Below, in pieces: positions 1 through 8,548 of a DNA stretch of 64,000 nt. The stretch comes from Kiritimatiellia bacterium. GTDB lineage: Bacteria; Verrucomicrobiota; Kiritimatiellia; CAIQIC01; Lenti-01. Location of the stretch: assembly GCA_017527155.1 (NCBI GenBank), contig JAFXQI010000060.1, positions 1 through 64,000 of the forward strand. The letters are read 5' to 3'. How positions within the stretch are numbered: position 1 is the stretch's first letter; every line of letters begins with the position of its first letter. The notes below the pieces were generated by a model, which saw only the letters and a list, made by a program, of their open reading frames with translations, ran no database searches and was not told the DNA's origin. The translations under genes were made by a program, and so were the position numbers.

Positions 1-111
1 CAGCAGGCGGCGGTCCTCCAAACCACCGCCACGCTCCAGCGCCACCGCGATGACCGCGAATCGGTCCGCCGTCTCTTCAAGAACGAAAAGGTCCGGTATG
101 CGGCCGAATAA
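1..111 (+). CDS. C-terminal end of an unidentified protein (partial)
   Basis: An open frame runs from the window edge to a TAA stop at 109-111. The 36 visible residues are hydrophilic and rich in Gln, Arg and Asp and end in VRYAAE. Too little remains to assign a family; the composition suits the helical tail of a cytoplasmic protein. The gene belongs to the host chromosome left of the prophage. Confidence 0.55.
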   Translation, partial: QQAAVLQTTATLQRHRDDRESVRRLFKNEKVRYAAE

Positions 112-380
112 ACATCCGATTATCTATGGCCAGCACAATAAGGGGACAGACCCCTTAAAAGAATCTTCGTTCCCGTAAAAAACTTTCCCAATCGCTGGAA
201 AACGCGCGAAAGATTTTTCCAATCATTGGAAAAACCGGCCAAAATTTTCCAACAATCAGCATTCGGGTCTGGCCCCTTTTCTGCGAGATTGCAGGAAACA
301 TTGGCGATTTCTCTTGTTTCCCGCTTTTCTGCCGCTTGGATTTGACTTCCCGCCCGGCTCCTGCCAGACTTGCGCTCGCC
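112..380. other. Intergenic region with dispersed host repeats
   Basis: No supported gene lies here. The stretch holds two GGGGTCTGGCCCC-type palindromes (142-154 in the variant GGGGACAGACCCC, and 265-276) and a cluster of TTTTCCAATCATTGGAAAA-type palindromes (184-254). Both types recur in other spacers of this window outside the prophage, so they are chromosomal repeats and not phage DNA. Confidence 0.7.
184..254. repeat. Palindrome cluster, TTTTCCAATCATTGGAAAA family (left copy)
   Basis: Three successive units are seen. A degenerate one lies at 184-202, a perfect 19-bp palindrome at 215-233, and a half unit at about 245-254. The spacer words (CGCGCGAAA between units 1 and 2, CCGGCC between 2 and 3) are the same as in the four-unit array at 52581-52682. 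The whole roughly 75-bp array is therefore a repeated module. Confidence 0.8.
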
Positions 381-2000
381 ATGTTGCCCTCCCCGTACCA
401 GCTGCCCGTCCGCCGCGACGGCATCCGCCCCGGCGCCCTCGTCTCGGGCATCGTTGGCCTGGCCGCCGTCAACATCTTCTTCGTCCTGTTCTTGTTCAGC
501 CTCTTCGCCTCGGCCTCCTCCTCCGCCCCCTCCACCCGCGGCTGGGCCGAAGTTCCCTGCCGCATCGAATCCTCCTCCGTCGAGCGCCGCCGGGTGGATG
601 ACTTCGCCTTCACCGCCGAATACTCCTACTACTGGAACGGCCTCATGCACCGCGCCGCCGCCCTGGACCGCCCCGGCGGCACCCACCACACCTTCCAGCG
701 CCTCGAAACCCGCATCCCCCTCCTCGAAAAATACGCCCGCGGCACCGACCACGTCTGCCTTGTCGATCCCGAGAACGACGACAACGCCGTCCTCCCCGTC
801 GGGGATCCCTTCGGCGGCCGCGCCAATAGGTCCTGGGGCCTCGGGTTGCTGCTTCCGGCCTTCTTCCTGATTGCGGAGCTGATGGGCGCCCTGGGACTCG
901 TCGAGGCCTTTCCGAAAACCCGCCGTCTCTGGGGCGGCCGCCTCAGAAGGGGCATCTTGCCCCTGTGCATGACGCTATTCGGCTCGCTGTTCGCGATGGA
1001 GGGAGCCGGAATGCTCTCCGATGCCCTGTCCGCGGACCATCCCTCCGGCAGGGACTTGGTCCCGGTCACCGGGAAAGTCCTGTATACCGGCGTCGCGAGC
1101 CACCCGGGCGGCGGCGGGAGCGGGCATTCCAGGACCCTTTACTCCGCCCGCATCGGCTACGAATACGATTACCGGGGCAAAACCTACGAAAGCGACCGCG
1201 TGGACGGCCTCGCGGGCGAGTACGCGAGCTCCGGCAGCGCCCGCGCCCGCCGGCTGGCCCACTCCGTCCGGCCCGGCAGCACCGTCAAAGTCTGGGTCCT
1301 CCCCTCCAATCCGCGGCGCAGCACCCTGCACCGCTCCGGCGGACCGGACCTCGACCTGCTCGGTTTCCCCCTCTTCCTGTCCATCGGCCTTGTCATCGCC
1401 GGAGCCGGCATCTTCCTGCTGGTCCGGGCGTTGCGGCCGGGCCAGGGCACCGAAACGGGACGCTGGCCCCTCCGACGCTCGCGCGGGAACACCCTTTCGT
1501 TCGGCGCCTTCGCCCTCTTCTGGAACCTCCTCGCGTGGCCGACCGCCATCGTGTTCATGTCCGCGCCCGGCCCGCACGACCCCATGATGCGGCTCGTGTG
1601 GGCATTCCCCCTCATCGGCGCAGCCGTGGCCGCCGCGTTCGCCGTCGCCCTGCGGCGCGACCTCCACGCCCCCAAGCTCGCCATGACCCTTTCCCGCTCC
1701 GGCGGCACCACCCCGACCCTCGACTGGAGCCTCGACGCCCCGTCCGCCTTCCATTCCCTATCCATCCAGCTCGAAGGCCTCGCCCCCGCCGGCAGGAAAC
1801 AATGCCTCGTCGTCTCCATACCCGTCTGCAAACACGCCGCCCCCGTCCCCGGCACCCGGCGCGAAACCGTCCACATCCCGCCCCCGTTCGGCGAGGACGA
1901 ACGATGGCGCCTCGCCGCCACCCTCGAACCCGCCTCCTCCCCCGGCCGCCCCATCCGCCTCGAATACCCTATCCCCGACGAAGCCCTCCCCCTCCTTTGA
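381..2000 (+). CDS. DUF3592-type membrane protein
   Basis: Multi-pass membrane protein of 539 residues whose role is unknown. ATG 381 is preferred over an upstream TTG at 336 because the first hydrophobic segment then starts about 18 residues in. Hydrophobic stretches lie near residues 20-45, 155-180 and 195-215, with two more in the second half. Two soluble segments resemble DUF3592: each has a YxYxYxGKxYESDR-like strand followed by a 'G..VKVWVLPSNPRRSTL' closing motif, seen best near residues 255-320. DUF3592 proteins are widespread in Verrucomicrobia and have no settled function. The gene stands alone between repeat-rich spacers. Confidence 0.75.
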   Translation: MLPSPYQLPVRRDGIRPGALVSGIVGLAAVNIFFVLFLFSLFASASSSAPSTRGWAEVPCRIESSSVERRRVDDFAFTAEYSYYWNGLMHRAAALDRPGGTHHTFQRLETRIPLLEKYARGTDHVCLVDPENDDNAVLPVGDPFGGRANRSWGLGLLLPAFFLIAELMGALGLVEAFPKTRRLWGGRLRRGILPLCMTLFGSLFAMEGAGMLSDALSADHPSGRDLVPVTGKVLYTGVASHPGGGGSGHSRTLYSARIGYEYDYRGKTYESDRVDGLAGEYASSGSARARRLAHSVRPGSTVKVWVLPSNPRRSTLHRSGGPDLDLLGFPLFLSIGLVIAGAGIFLLVRALRPGQGTETGRWPLRRSRGNTLSFGAFALFWNLLAWPTAIVFMSAPGPHDPMMRLVWAFPLIGAAVAAAFAVALRRDLHAPKLAMTLSRSGGTTPTLDWSLDAPSAFHSLSIQLEGLAPAGRKQCLVVSIPVCKHAAPVPGTRRETVHIPPPFGEDERWRLAATLEPASSPGRPIRLEYPIPDEALPLL

Positions 2001-2739
2001 ACCCGCCGCCCACTCTAAAGAGGGCGCAATGCCTGCGCGAGATTATGGAAAATGTTGGCTTTTTCGCTGGTTGTCTGCTTTCCTGCCCCCCCCCCCGGGC
2101 GGGACGCCCGCGCCCCCAACGTGCCACCCGCTTTCCCCTGTCCGCAAAGCGGTTTTCATGGTTTTCAATGTTGGAAATGATCCCGCCCTCCATCCGCCGG
2201 GACGACGATGGGGGATGCGGCTTCCAGGCGCGTTGCGGCTTCAGGCTTCGTGCACGCGCTTGCCGGTGACGTGTTCGGGGACGAGGGCTCTGGCGGGGTC
2301 TGGCCCCTTTTCTGCATTCACTCCCCGCCCGCAGACCGCCCCGGCGACCGCAGTGGATGCCTCGCCTTCCTGCACGGCGGCGCGTTGGGCCGTCCACCCT
2401 TCCTCCTGACGCAGGCCAACCGCCTCCCCCCGCGGTGCAACCGCCGCCCGGAGGGCCGCCTCGACCACTGCCGCGGGCTGGACCTGATGCCTCTCTGGGG
2501 TGCCCGCGAAGCCTCCTGACCCCCTCCGCCATGCCGCTCCGAAAACTGTGTCCTTCCCCCCATCCGATTCATTTCCAGCTCCCAAAAGAGTTGACGCAAC
2601 TTCCCGCCTCCTGTAACTTCACCCCTTGAGATGAACAACCCATTCCAACCCCGAAATGCTCATTCTTCTTCCCACCAAGGGGTCTGGCCCCGAGTTTCCA
2701 CGCCTTGCCCCTGCCTGGCAAGAGGGGTATGATGCCGCC
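2001..2739. other. Long intergenic spacer with composite repeats
   Basis: About 740 bp with no open frame showing protein-like composition. From 2041 to 2172 it carries a composite repeat: a GATTATGGAAAA start, a GGGCGGGACGCCCG hairpin word, and a 40-bp tail around CCGCAAAGCGGTTTTCATGG. A fuller second copy lies at 52289-52475. GGGGTCTGGCCCC palindromes lie at 2295-2307 and 2679-2691. The remainder (2320-2640) shows nothing recognisable. Confidence 0.65.
2041..2172 (+). repeat. Composite intergenic repeat, copy 1
   Basis: The order of blocks is GAT-T-TGGAAAA, a pyrimidine-rich stretch, the GGGCGGGACGCCCGC hairpin, CCACCCG-TTTCCC, then TGTCCGCAAAGCGGTTTTC and TTTTCAATGT. The same blocks in the same order are found at 52289-52475. 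Only the tail block is seen at 4109-4148. All three lie in host DNA flanking the prophage. Confidence 0.65.
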
Positions 2740-3903
2740 ATGAAGACCGAAAATGCATCATCGGTCCCCCTCTCTCCCGACGAAAGGAGCTTGGCCCGCG
2801 CGGCGGCGTGGATGGGGTGGGGGACGCTGGCGTGGTACGCGGGGACGCTCTTGGGGTCATGGGTGCTACCGTGGTCGTGGAGGTGCGCGCTGGGCGATGC
2901 GGGGGACTCGGCCGTCGGGCGGTGGTTGCTGCTGCTCGTCCAGATGGGGGTCGTTTTCGCCGGGCCTTGCCTGGTGGGGTACGCCGCGAGGCGGTGGCGG
3001 CGCGAGGGCGGCGGCCCGTTCCGCGGGCGGGGACGTCTGGCCTTGGTGTCGCTGGCGATTGGCGCGGCCGCCATTGTGCTGGGGCACTGGTCGGGATGGG
3101 TAGGGGATTGGTGCTTCTGGTTGGGCGCGGTCCTTGCCTGGATGGACTTCGGTGGGGCGGTCCGCAAGGCCCATCCCCGCGCGGTGGCCCGGTGCGTGGC
3201 GGGCGGCATCCTCCTGATGCTGGCCGCCATCCCGGACATCATCCGCCACCGCCGGGCGATGGGGTGTATGGACGGCGCCGTGTTGCTGCTGTCGGCTGCC
3301 GGAACATGGGTGGCCCTCTCGGGGTTCGCGTGGATTCCGGGACCGGGGCGGCGGCGCTGGGCGTCTTGGGCGGCCGCCGTGCTGGTGTTGGCCGTGGTGG
3401 TGGAAGCGGTGGCGGAGTGGGGGCCGACGGCCCTCCTGCGTCGGATCAACGACGGGTTGCGCGACCGCCTGCTGGCCCGCTGCGAGTCGGCACCCGAAGG
3501 GGAGGCGCCCGCCGCCTGGTGCGTGCTGGCGGCCGGGGAAATCCGCCAGGAACGGAGGGTTTGGCACACGGAAGGGCCGTCCGGCCTCCTGGCGGCGTTT
3601 GCCGGCGACATGCTGTGCCTTTGGCCGTCTGCGGACGCCGCGACGCCTCCCGCGCGCTATTGGTACCAGTACGACCGTATGGCGCATCTGCTCCGGTGGA
3701 AGCATGACCTCCGCGTCCTGCACGACCTGTCGGCGATGCCGCCCGGACCCGACCGCGATGCGGCCTGGGCCGCCGGCATGGATGCGGCCAACCGGCATTT
3801 CCCTTTGGCATCCGGGTTCTTCCAACCCCCAGGCGCCACCCGCGAAGTCTGGATCCTCTGGAAAGAGGAAGCCGACGCCGCGGCCGCAGCGTCCGGGACG
3901 TGA
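2740..3903 (+). CDS. Polytopic membrane protein of unknown function
   Basis: A 387-residue protein not assigned to a family. ATG 2740 is chosen because the frame upstream of it reads through a GGGGTCTGGCCCC repeat and is unlikely to be coding. The N-terminal about 220 residues hold roughly six or seven hydrophobic segments, beginning after a short charged lead (MKTENASS). The C-terminal about 160 residues are soluble and Ala/Trp/Arg-rich, with no catalytic motif that I recognise. A sensor or transporter-like membrane domain with a cytoplasmic tail is possible but unproven. Confidence 0.6.
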   Translation: MKTENASSVPLSPDERSLARAAAWMGWGTLAWYAGTLLGSWVLPWSWRCALGDAGDSAVGRWLLLLVQMGVVFAGPCLVGYAARRWRREGGGPFRGRGRLALVSLAIGAAAIVLGHWSGWVGDWCFWLGAVLAWMDFGGAVRKAHPRAVARCVAGGILLMLAAIPDIIRHRRAMGCMDGAVLLLSAAGTWVALSGFAWIPGPGRRRWASWAAAVLVLAVVVEAVAEWGPTALLRRINDGLRDRLLARCESAPEGEAPAAWCVLAAGEIRQERRVWHTEGPSGLLAAFAGDMLCLWPSADAATPPARYWYQYDRMAHLLRWKHDLRVLHDLSAMPPGPDRDAAWAAGMDAANRHFPLASGFFQPPGATREVWILWKEEADAAAAASGT

Positions 3904-4108
3904 GTCCCAGCGGCGTCAGTTTTTCCAACCATTGGAGTTGTCAGGCGAAGGGAAAAAAGGAAAAAAGGGGCAGACCCCAAATTACGAAGAGGCTCATCGT
4001 GTTCACCTCTAATTTTTGGACATGCCCTGCAAGGCAAATGGATGGATTTGCTGGATTCCGCTGGAATGATATGCGCGCTGTTTGTGGATGGATTTGTCAC
4101 AAATGAGC

Positions 4109-4148
4109 GTTCCTGTCCGCGAAGCGGTTTTCTTGGTTTTCAATGTAG
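4109..4148 (+). repeat. Composite repeat, tail block only
   Basis: GCGTTCCTGTCCGCGAAGCG followed by a GGTTTTC and TTTTCAATGT tail matches the block at 52434-52475 with few differences, and the one at 2133-2172. It is the nearest host repeat to the left prophage boundary and is in the same orientation as the nearest right-hand copy. Confidence 0.7.
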
Positions 4149-4301
4149 ACATCCCTCCCGGCTCCCAGCCATCCGAGCCCGCGCGGCGACATTCGAGACA
4201 TGCTTGTAGTTTTTCTTCTCCCGTTTCCTCCCGCTCTCCATCCGCTTGGGCGCAGCAGGATGCCGTGGCGCCCTTCGGGCGCAGTAACAAGTGAAAAGCG
4301 A

Positions 4302-4325
4302 AAAGTGACAAGATGCGGTGCGGCC
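4302..4325 (+). repeat. GATGCGGTGCGGCC element (single arm)
   Basis: AAAGTGACAA followed by GATGCGGTGCGGCC is the same word that forms both arms of the inverted-repeat element at 52763-52879. Here only one clear arm is visible; a partly complementary GATGCCGCATCG occurs about 45 bp downstream. Confidence 0.6.
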
Positions 4326-4567
4326 TTTCGGCCGCGCATTCTCCCCTTGGTTGGGCGCGGCAAGATGCCGCATCGCAATGCTACCTCATTATGGGTTTGC
4401 CTGATCTGCGATAAATACGCCGATTGTGCGCAATGATGCCGCAGGCGCGAATGCTGGTTGTCTTTTGTTCTATTTCAATTTGAGTTGAAATGCCAAACAT
4501 TTGACAATGCCATGGGTGGTGGGTAAGGGGGAGGCATGACACAGCCGGTCATCGAGGACCGAGGACG

Positions 4568-5017
4568 ATGACGACATTCTATCGAGCAGACCACGGACAG
4601 GGCGAGGACCTCATTTCGCACGGAAGTGTGATTTACCGGGATGGCAAGTCATACATGGACATGTCGTCGCAGGAGCTGCAGTCGCTCTACAATCGCTTGT
4701 CCGGGGGATGGGGGCAAGTGCCGGGAAGCAAGGGGGATGTCGCACGGGCCTTCATGGAGCAGATCAAGACCCGAAAAGGCGAGGTCGACGCCCTCGACCA
4801 GCAGGCCTTGTTCCAGCGGCAGATGGCGGAGTACATGGCGGCGATGTCGGAGGCGATGAACCGGGAGGAGCCGGCGGCGGAGCCGCTGAAGGCGGCGGCG
4901 GAGGTGCAGTCGGCGGCAAGGGCGGACACGAGCCGGAAGCAGCTGCTGCGGCGTGGGCTGATGTCCACCATGACGCGCTACGGGGGAAACGGTCAGCAGC
5001 AGAAGCTGGGGGCGTAA
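4568..5017 (+). CDS. Small phage protein upstream of the portal
   Basis: A 149-residue hydrophilic protein. The middle is a long Glu/Ala/Met-rich helical stretch (about 75-115). The C-terminus RKQLLRRGLMSTMTRYGG..KLG resembles the 'RRG.AST...LG' tail of small proteins commonly encoded beside the portal in podovirus-like phages. It ends 3 bp before the portal start and is probably cotranscribed with it. Virion assembly is likely; a precise role cannot be given. Confidence 0.7.
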   Translation: MTTFYRADHGQGEDLISHGSVIYRDGKSYMDMSSQELQSLYNRLSGGWGQVPGSKGDVARAFMEQIKTRKGEVDALDQQALFQRQMAEYMAAMSEAMNREEPAAEPLKAAAEVQSAARADTSRKQLLRRGLMSTMTRYGGNGQQQKLGA

Positions 5018-5020
5018 GGG

Positions 5021-6850
5021 ATGCGTGACCCGGCGACAAGCGCGGCGCTGCTGACGTGGGCGCGGACGGTCAAGGGGAGCCTGGAACGGGCGCGCCTGCC
5101 GTTCGAGGGGCTGTGGCGGGACGTCCGCAAGAACTTCGAGCCGACGCTGGGCAAGGCGCTCGAGGACGGCCGGGACAACAACGAAGAGGCCGCGAAACGC
5201 GACGACGAGAAGATCATCAACAGCAAGCCGCGCGATGTCGTGGGGCGGCTGGCGAGCGGCCTGCAATCGGGGATCACGAACCAGGCGCGTCAATGGTTCC
5301 GGCTGGTCGAGAAGGGGGCGTCGGAGGAGCGGAAGATGCCGGCGGCCGTCCGGCGGACCATCGACGACGCGACGGAGGTGCTGCAGACGACCATCGCCGG
5401 GAGCAACATCTACACGTCGCTCATTTCGATGTACATGCGGCTGGGGCAGTTCGGGACGGCCTGCGCGCTGCTGCTCCCGGACGAGGACACGGTGGTGCGG
5501 CTGGACGTCCTCGACGAGGGCGCCTACTGGATCGGCCAGGACCGGCGCGGCCGGGTCTGCACGCTGTTGCGGCGGGCGGAGTACACGGTGCGGCAGCTGG
5601 CGGACGAGTTCGGGGTGGACGCGCTGCCGGACGCGGTGCGCAAGGATTTCGAGGAGGGGCGGACGGAGGAGTTCCGGCGGGTCTGGAATCTCGTCGTGCC
5701 GATGGGGGAGGTGCCGCGGGAGCGCCGCCGGCGGTTCGGCCAGCACTACTTCGCGTCGATGTACTGGCTGGACGGGGAAGCGGAAGCGGATGCGCTGCTG
5801 GCGACGCGCGGCTTTGATTACAATCCAATCATCGCGCCGCGGTGGAGCCAGCCGACGGCCAGCGCCTACGGTCTGGGACTGGGGCAGATCGCGCTGCCGG
5901 ACGCCAAGGAGCTGCAATCGCTGGAGCAGGCAAAGATGTGCCTGGTGGCGAACGAGGTCGACCCGCCGATGGCGGTACCAGAATCGATGCGGGGGACCGG
6001 GGTCAACATGAATCCTGGGGCGGTAAACTACTTTGCGGCCGGAATTGGCGGGACGAGCGCGGGGCACATCCCGATCCAGCCCATCGACCAGCGGCCGAAG
6101 CGGCTTGATTATGTCAACGCGACCATCGCGGAGCAGGAACAGCGGATGGGGCGCCTCTTCTACGAGGACCTTTTCGCAATGCTCCTCCAAATCCAGATGG
6201 GCGAGGGCAAGCGCCAGATGACGGCGACGGAGGTGGCGGAGCTGGCGAGCGAGAAAATCGCGCTGCTCGGGCCGATCCTCACGCGGCTGAACCACGACCT
6301 GCTCGACCCGCTGGTCGGCGGTGTGTACCAGATCTGCTTCATGCACGCGGTCGAGCAGCTCGACCAGCTGTACGGCGACGAGCTGCTGGGGTGGGAATGG
6401 AACGGCGAGGCGCGGGCAGCCGCGGCGGAGCGCTACCGGACGCTGCTGGAGATCGACGAGATGGACATCACGGTCGAGTACCAGTCCACCCTCCACGCGG
6501 AGCAGCAGAGCAGCACGCGGATGACGGGCATCCTGCACACGCTCGAGTTCTGCGGCCTCGTCTCCAACTACGACCCGCAGGCGCTCGACAACATCGACCT
6601 CGACCGGGCGGTCCAGCTGGCGGCCCGCAGCTACATGGAGTTCGGCATCATCCGGGACACGAAGGACGTGGAGACCATGCGCGAGGGCCGCGCGCGGGTG
6701 CAGGAGCAGCAGATGCAGCTCCAGCAACGGCAGGTTGACGCCAACGTGCAGGCGCAGCAGGCGAAGATGCTCAAGGACATCTCCGAGGCCCAGGCGGCGG
6801 CCGGCGGGGACGCCTTCCAGCCGCCGCAGGCAGGAGGCATGGTGGCATGA
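5021..6850 (+). CDS. Portal protein (head-tail connector)
   Basis: The portal forms the dodecameric ring at the capsid vertex, through which DNA is packaged and ejected. At 609 residues it matches the 'bacteriophage head-to-tail connecting protein' family of T7- and BPP-1-type portals in length and layout. The N-terminal region has the WRDVRKNFEPTLG and RLASGLQSGITNQARQWFRL signatures, near residues 30-95. The C-terminal 60 residues are Gln-rich and helical (EQQMQLQQRQVDANVQAQQ), typical of the portal barrel. The stop overlaps the start of the next gene (ATGA). Confidence 0.9.
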   Translation: MRDPATSAALLTWARTVKGSLERARLPFEGLWRDVRKNFEPTLGKALEDGRDNNEEAAKRDDEKIINSKPRDVVGRLASGLQSGITNQARQWFRLVEKGASEERKMPAAVRRTIDDATEVLQTTIAGSNIYTSLISMYMRLGQFGTACALLLPDEDTVVRLDVLDEGAYWIGQDRRGRVCTLLRRAEYTVRQLADEFGVDALPDAVRKDFEEGRTEEFRRVWNLVVPMGEVPRERRRRFGQHYFASMYWLDGEAEADALLATRGFDYNPIIAPRWSQPTASAYGLGLGQIALPDAKELQSLEQAKMCLVANEVDPPMAVPESMRGTGVNMNPGAVNYFAAGIGGTSAGHIPIQPIDQRPKRLDYVNATIAEQEQRMGRLFYEDLFAMLLQIQMGEGKRQMTATEVAELASEKIALLGPILTRLNHDLLDPLVGGVYQICFMHAVEQLDQLYGDELLGWEWNGEARAAAAERYRTLLEIDEMDITVEYQSTLHAEQQSSTRMTGILHTLEFCGLVSNYDPQALDNIDLDRAVQLAARSYMEFGIIRDTKDVETMREGRARVQEQQMQLQQRQVDANVQAQQAKMLKDISEAQAAAGGDAFQPPQAGGMVA

Positions 6851-7230
6851 CGCACTACCGGGAAGCCAGGGAACGAATCCAGCGCGAGGACCGCGAACAG
6901 CTCCGCACCGACCTGGGCGCGCTCATGCTGACGCCGCAGGGGCGGCGGGTGTTCAGCTGGCTCAAGGCCATCAGTGGCGTCTTCATCGAGGCGCCTGCGG
7001 AGGAGCCGGGACGCACGGCGTGGATTGGCCACCGGGCGCTCGGGCTGGCCATCCTCAAGGCATTCCAGGACGCGGCGCCGAACCAGTGCCACGTCGCCGA
7101 CCAGGAGCTGTCCTCCAAACAGGCGCTCGACCAGGCCATCCTCGATGAAGCCGCGCGGCTCGACGAGGAAGAGGCCGCCAAGGCATCCATCTTTGAACAA
7201 ATCAACCCACAACCAAAGGACACACCATGA
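6847..7230 (+). CDS. Bbp19-like phage protein
   Basis: A 127-residue protein between portal and capsid genes. The core LMLTPQGRRVFSWLKAISGVF followed by a GHRALGLAIL segment matches the pattern of the Bbp19-like phage family ('T..GR..L..LL...G.F ... G.R..GL.L'). In BPP-1 the namesake lies in the same operon position. It is likely involved in head assembly or completion. Starts and stops overlap both neighbours by 4 bp, so translation is probably coupled. Confidence 0.75.
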   Translation: MTHYREARERIQREDREQLRTDLGALMLTPQGRRVFSWLKAISGVFIEAPAEEPGRTAWIGHRALGLAILKAFQDAAPNQCHVADQELSSKQALDQAILDEAARLDEEEAAKASIFEQINPQPKDTP

Positions 7231-7658
7231 AATACATCAGAACCCACATCGTAGAAGCCGAACTCATGACGCGCGGCCAGTATCACAACGGCCCTGATAT
7301 GCTTTCGGTGGAGGCGGCGGCCGAAGAGGGTTATTTCATCCAGTACCCCGACGGATACAAGTCGTGGTGCCCCAAGGCCAGCTTCGAAGCATCCGGGCGC
7401 CCCATCGACGGCATGACGTTCGGGCAGGCCATCGAGGCGCTGAAGCAGGACAAAAAGGTAGCCCGCAAGGGCTGGAACGGAAAGGGAATGTATCTCTTCC
7501 TCGCCGATGCCGTCAGGTTGCAGACCAATGCGGTGGAGGAGAAGGAGCATGAAGTCATGCCCTGCATCGTCATGAAGACGGCGCAGGACAACCTCCAGCC
7601 CGGCTGGCTCGCCAGCCAGAACGACATGCTGTCCGACGACTGGACGCTGGTTGACTGA
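7227..7658 (+). CDS. tad2: Tad2-like anti-Thoeris protein (DUF2829) with extra N-terminal domain
   Basis: The C-terminal half (about residues 66-143) carries the DUF2829 signature: GMTFGQAIEALKQDKKVARK, WNGKGMYLFL, then PGWLASQNDMLSDDWTLVD. Characterised members (Tad2) bind and sequester cyclic-ADP-ribose-type signals of Thoeris defence. The N-terminal 65 residues form a separate module with a GYFIQYPDGYKSWCP segment that is common in small phage proteins and has no known function. The gene overlaps its upstream neighbour by 4 bp inside the head operon. Family membership is clear from sequence; anti-defence activity is inferred. Confidence 0.88.
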   Translation: MKYIRTHIVEAELMTRGQYHNGPDMLSVEAAAEEGYFIQYPDGYKSWCPKASFEASGRPIDGMTFGQAIEALKQDKKVARKGWNGKGMYLFLADAVRLQTNAVEEKEHEVMPCIVMKTAQDNLQPGWLASQNDMLSDDWTLVD

Positions 7659-7672
7659 GAGAGGAGCACGAC

Positions 7673-8482
7673 ATGAGCGGCGAAACCCCCAACCCGACCC
7701 CTCCCGCGAACACGCCTGCGGCCACTCCGCCCCCGGCGAACAATCCACCCGCGCCCCCGGCCAACCCGGCGCCCGCGAACCCGCCCGCGGAATCCACTCC
7801 TCCGGCGCCGGCGACGCCACCGGCCGCCCCCGGCACTCCGCCCGCGAACCCGCCGGCGGAGACGCCGCCCGCGCAGCCGGATCAGCCGAAACCGGACCTT
7901 CCCGACATCCTCGACCTCGCCAAGACCGACGAGGAGCAGGAACAAGCCGCCGCCGAGGCGGACAAGGCCGCCGCGCAAGCGTGGCTCAAGGAAGCCGGCA
8001 TCGACGACAGCAAGGACTTCGAGTTCAAGGCGCCGGACGGCTCCGACGTGTCGTTCGCGGCCAAGGATGCGGCGGCGATGCTGGCGGCGATGCGCCACAG
8101 CGGCATCCCGGCCGACAAGGCCAAGGACATGCTGATCGCCACGGCGGCCCTCGAGAAGGTCCGCGAGCAGCACCAGGAAGCCGAGGAGCGGAAGATCCTG
8201 CAGCAGCTCCGCGAGGAGGCCGTGCAGGAGTTCGGAAGCGGCATCCGGGCGGCCGCGCGCGACATGCAGGCTGGCGGCCTGCAGCTGTTCGGCAAGGAGC
8301 TGTGGGAGGACATCTGCACGATTCAGGCCCTGGTCAACGACCGGCGGTTCATCCGGGCGATGGCGGGGCTGGGTCGCGTCCAGCGCAACGACACCGGCGG
8401 CCCTGCCCCGGCCCCGGCGACGGGCGCGGCGGGCGGGGAGCTGCAATTCGACCTGGCGACTTTCTCGAAGGGGATGAAGTAG
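7673..8482 (+). CDS. Scaffolding protein
   Basis: A 269-residue protein just upstream of the major capsid gene, the usual scaffold position. Residues 1-80 are almost purely Pro/Ala/Asn, a disordered arm. Residues 95-235 are charged and helical, with an EKVREQHQEAEERKILQQL coiled-coil-like stretch. The C-terminus returns to Pro/Ala linkers and ends LATFSKGMK. Scaffold proteins guide procapsid assembly and are then lost or cleaved. There is little sequence conservation in this class, so the call rests on position and composition. Confidence 0.75.
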   Translation: MSGETPNPTPPANTPAATPPPANNPPAPPANPAPANPPAESTPPAPATPPAAPGTPPANPPAETPPAQPDQPKPDLPDILDLAKTDEEQEQAAAEADKAAAQAWLKEAGIDDSKDFEFKAPDGSDVSFAAKDAAAMLAAMRHSGIPADKAKDMLIATAALEKVREQHQEAEERKILQQLREEAVQEFGSGIRAAARDMQAGGLQLFGKELWEDICTIQALVNDRRFIRAMAGLGRVQRNDTGGPAPAPATGAAGGELQFDLATFSKGMK

Positions 8483-8548
8483 ACGATGTGCCGATGCTCC
8501 CGGCGGGTGCCGGGCGGTCGGCGGTGAAACAAACAGAAAGGAAAAAAC

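Larger units (their letters stand above)
3904..4567. other. Intergenic spacer at the left edge of the prophage
   Basis: About 660 bp without a convincing gene. It holds a degenerate TTCCAACCATTGG unit near 3928, GGGGCAGACCCC at 3967-3978, the tail block of the composite repeat at 4109-4148, and the 24-bp GATGCGGTGCGGCC element at 4302-4325. From about 4440 the sequence is AT-richer and contains no repeat; this part is probably the phage leader or the junction. No direct repeat longer than about 9 bp was found that would mark an attachment site. Confidence 0.6.
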
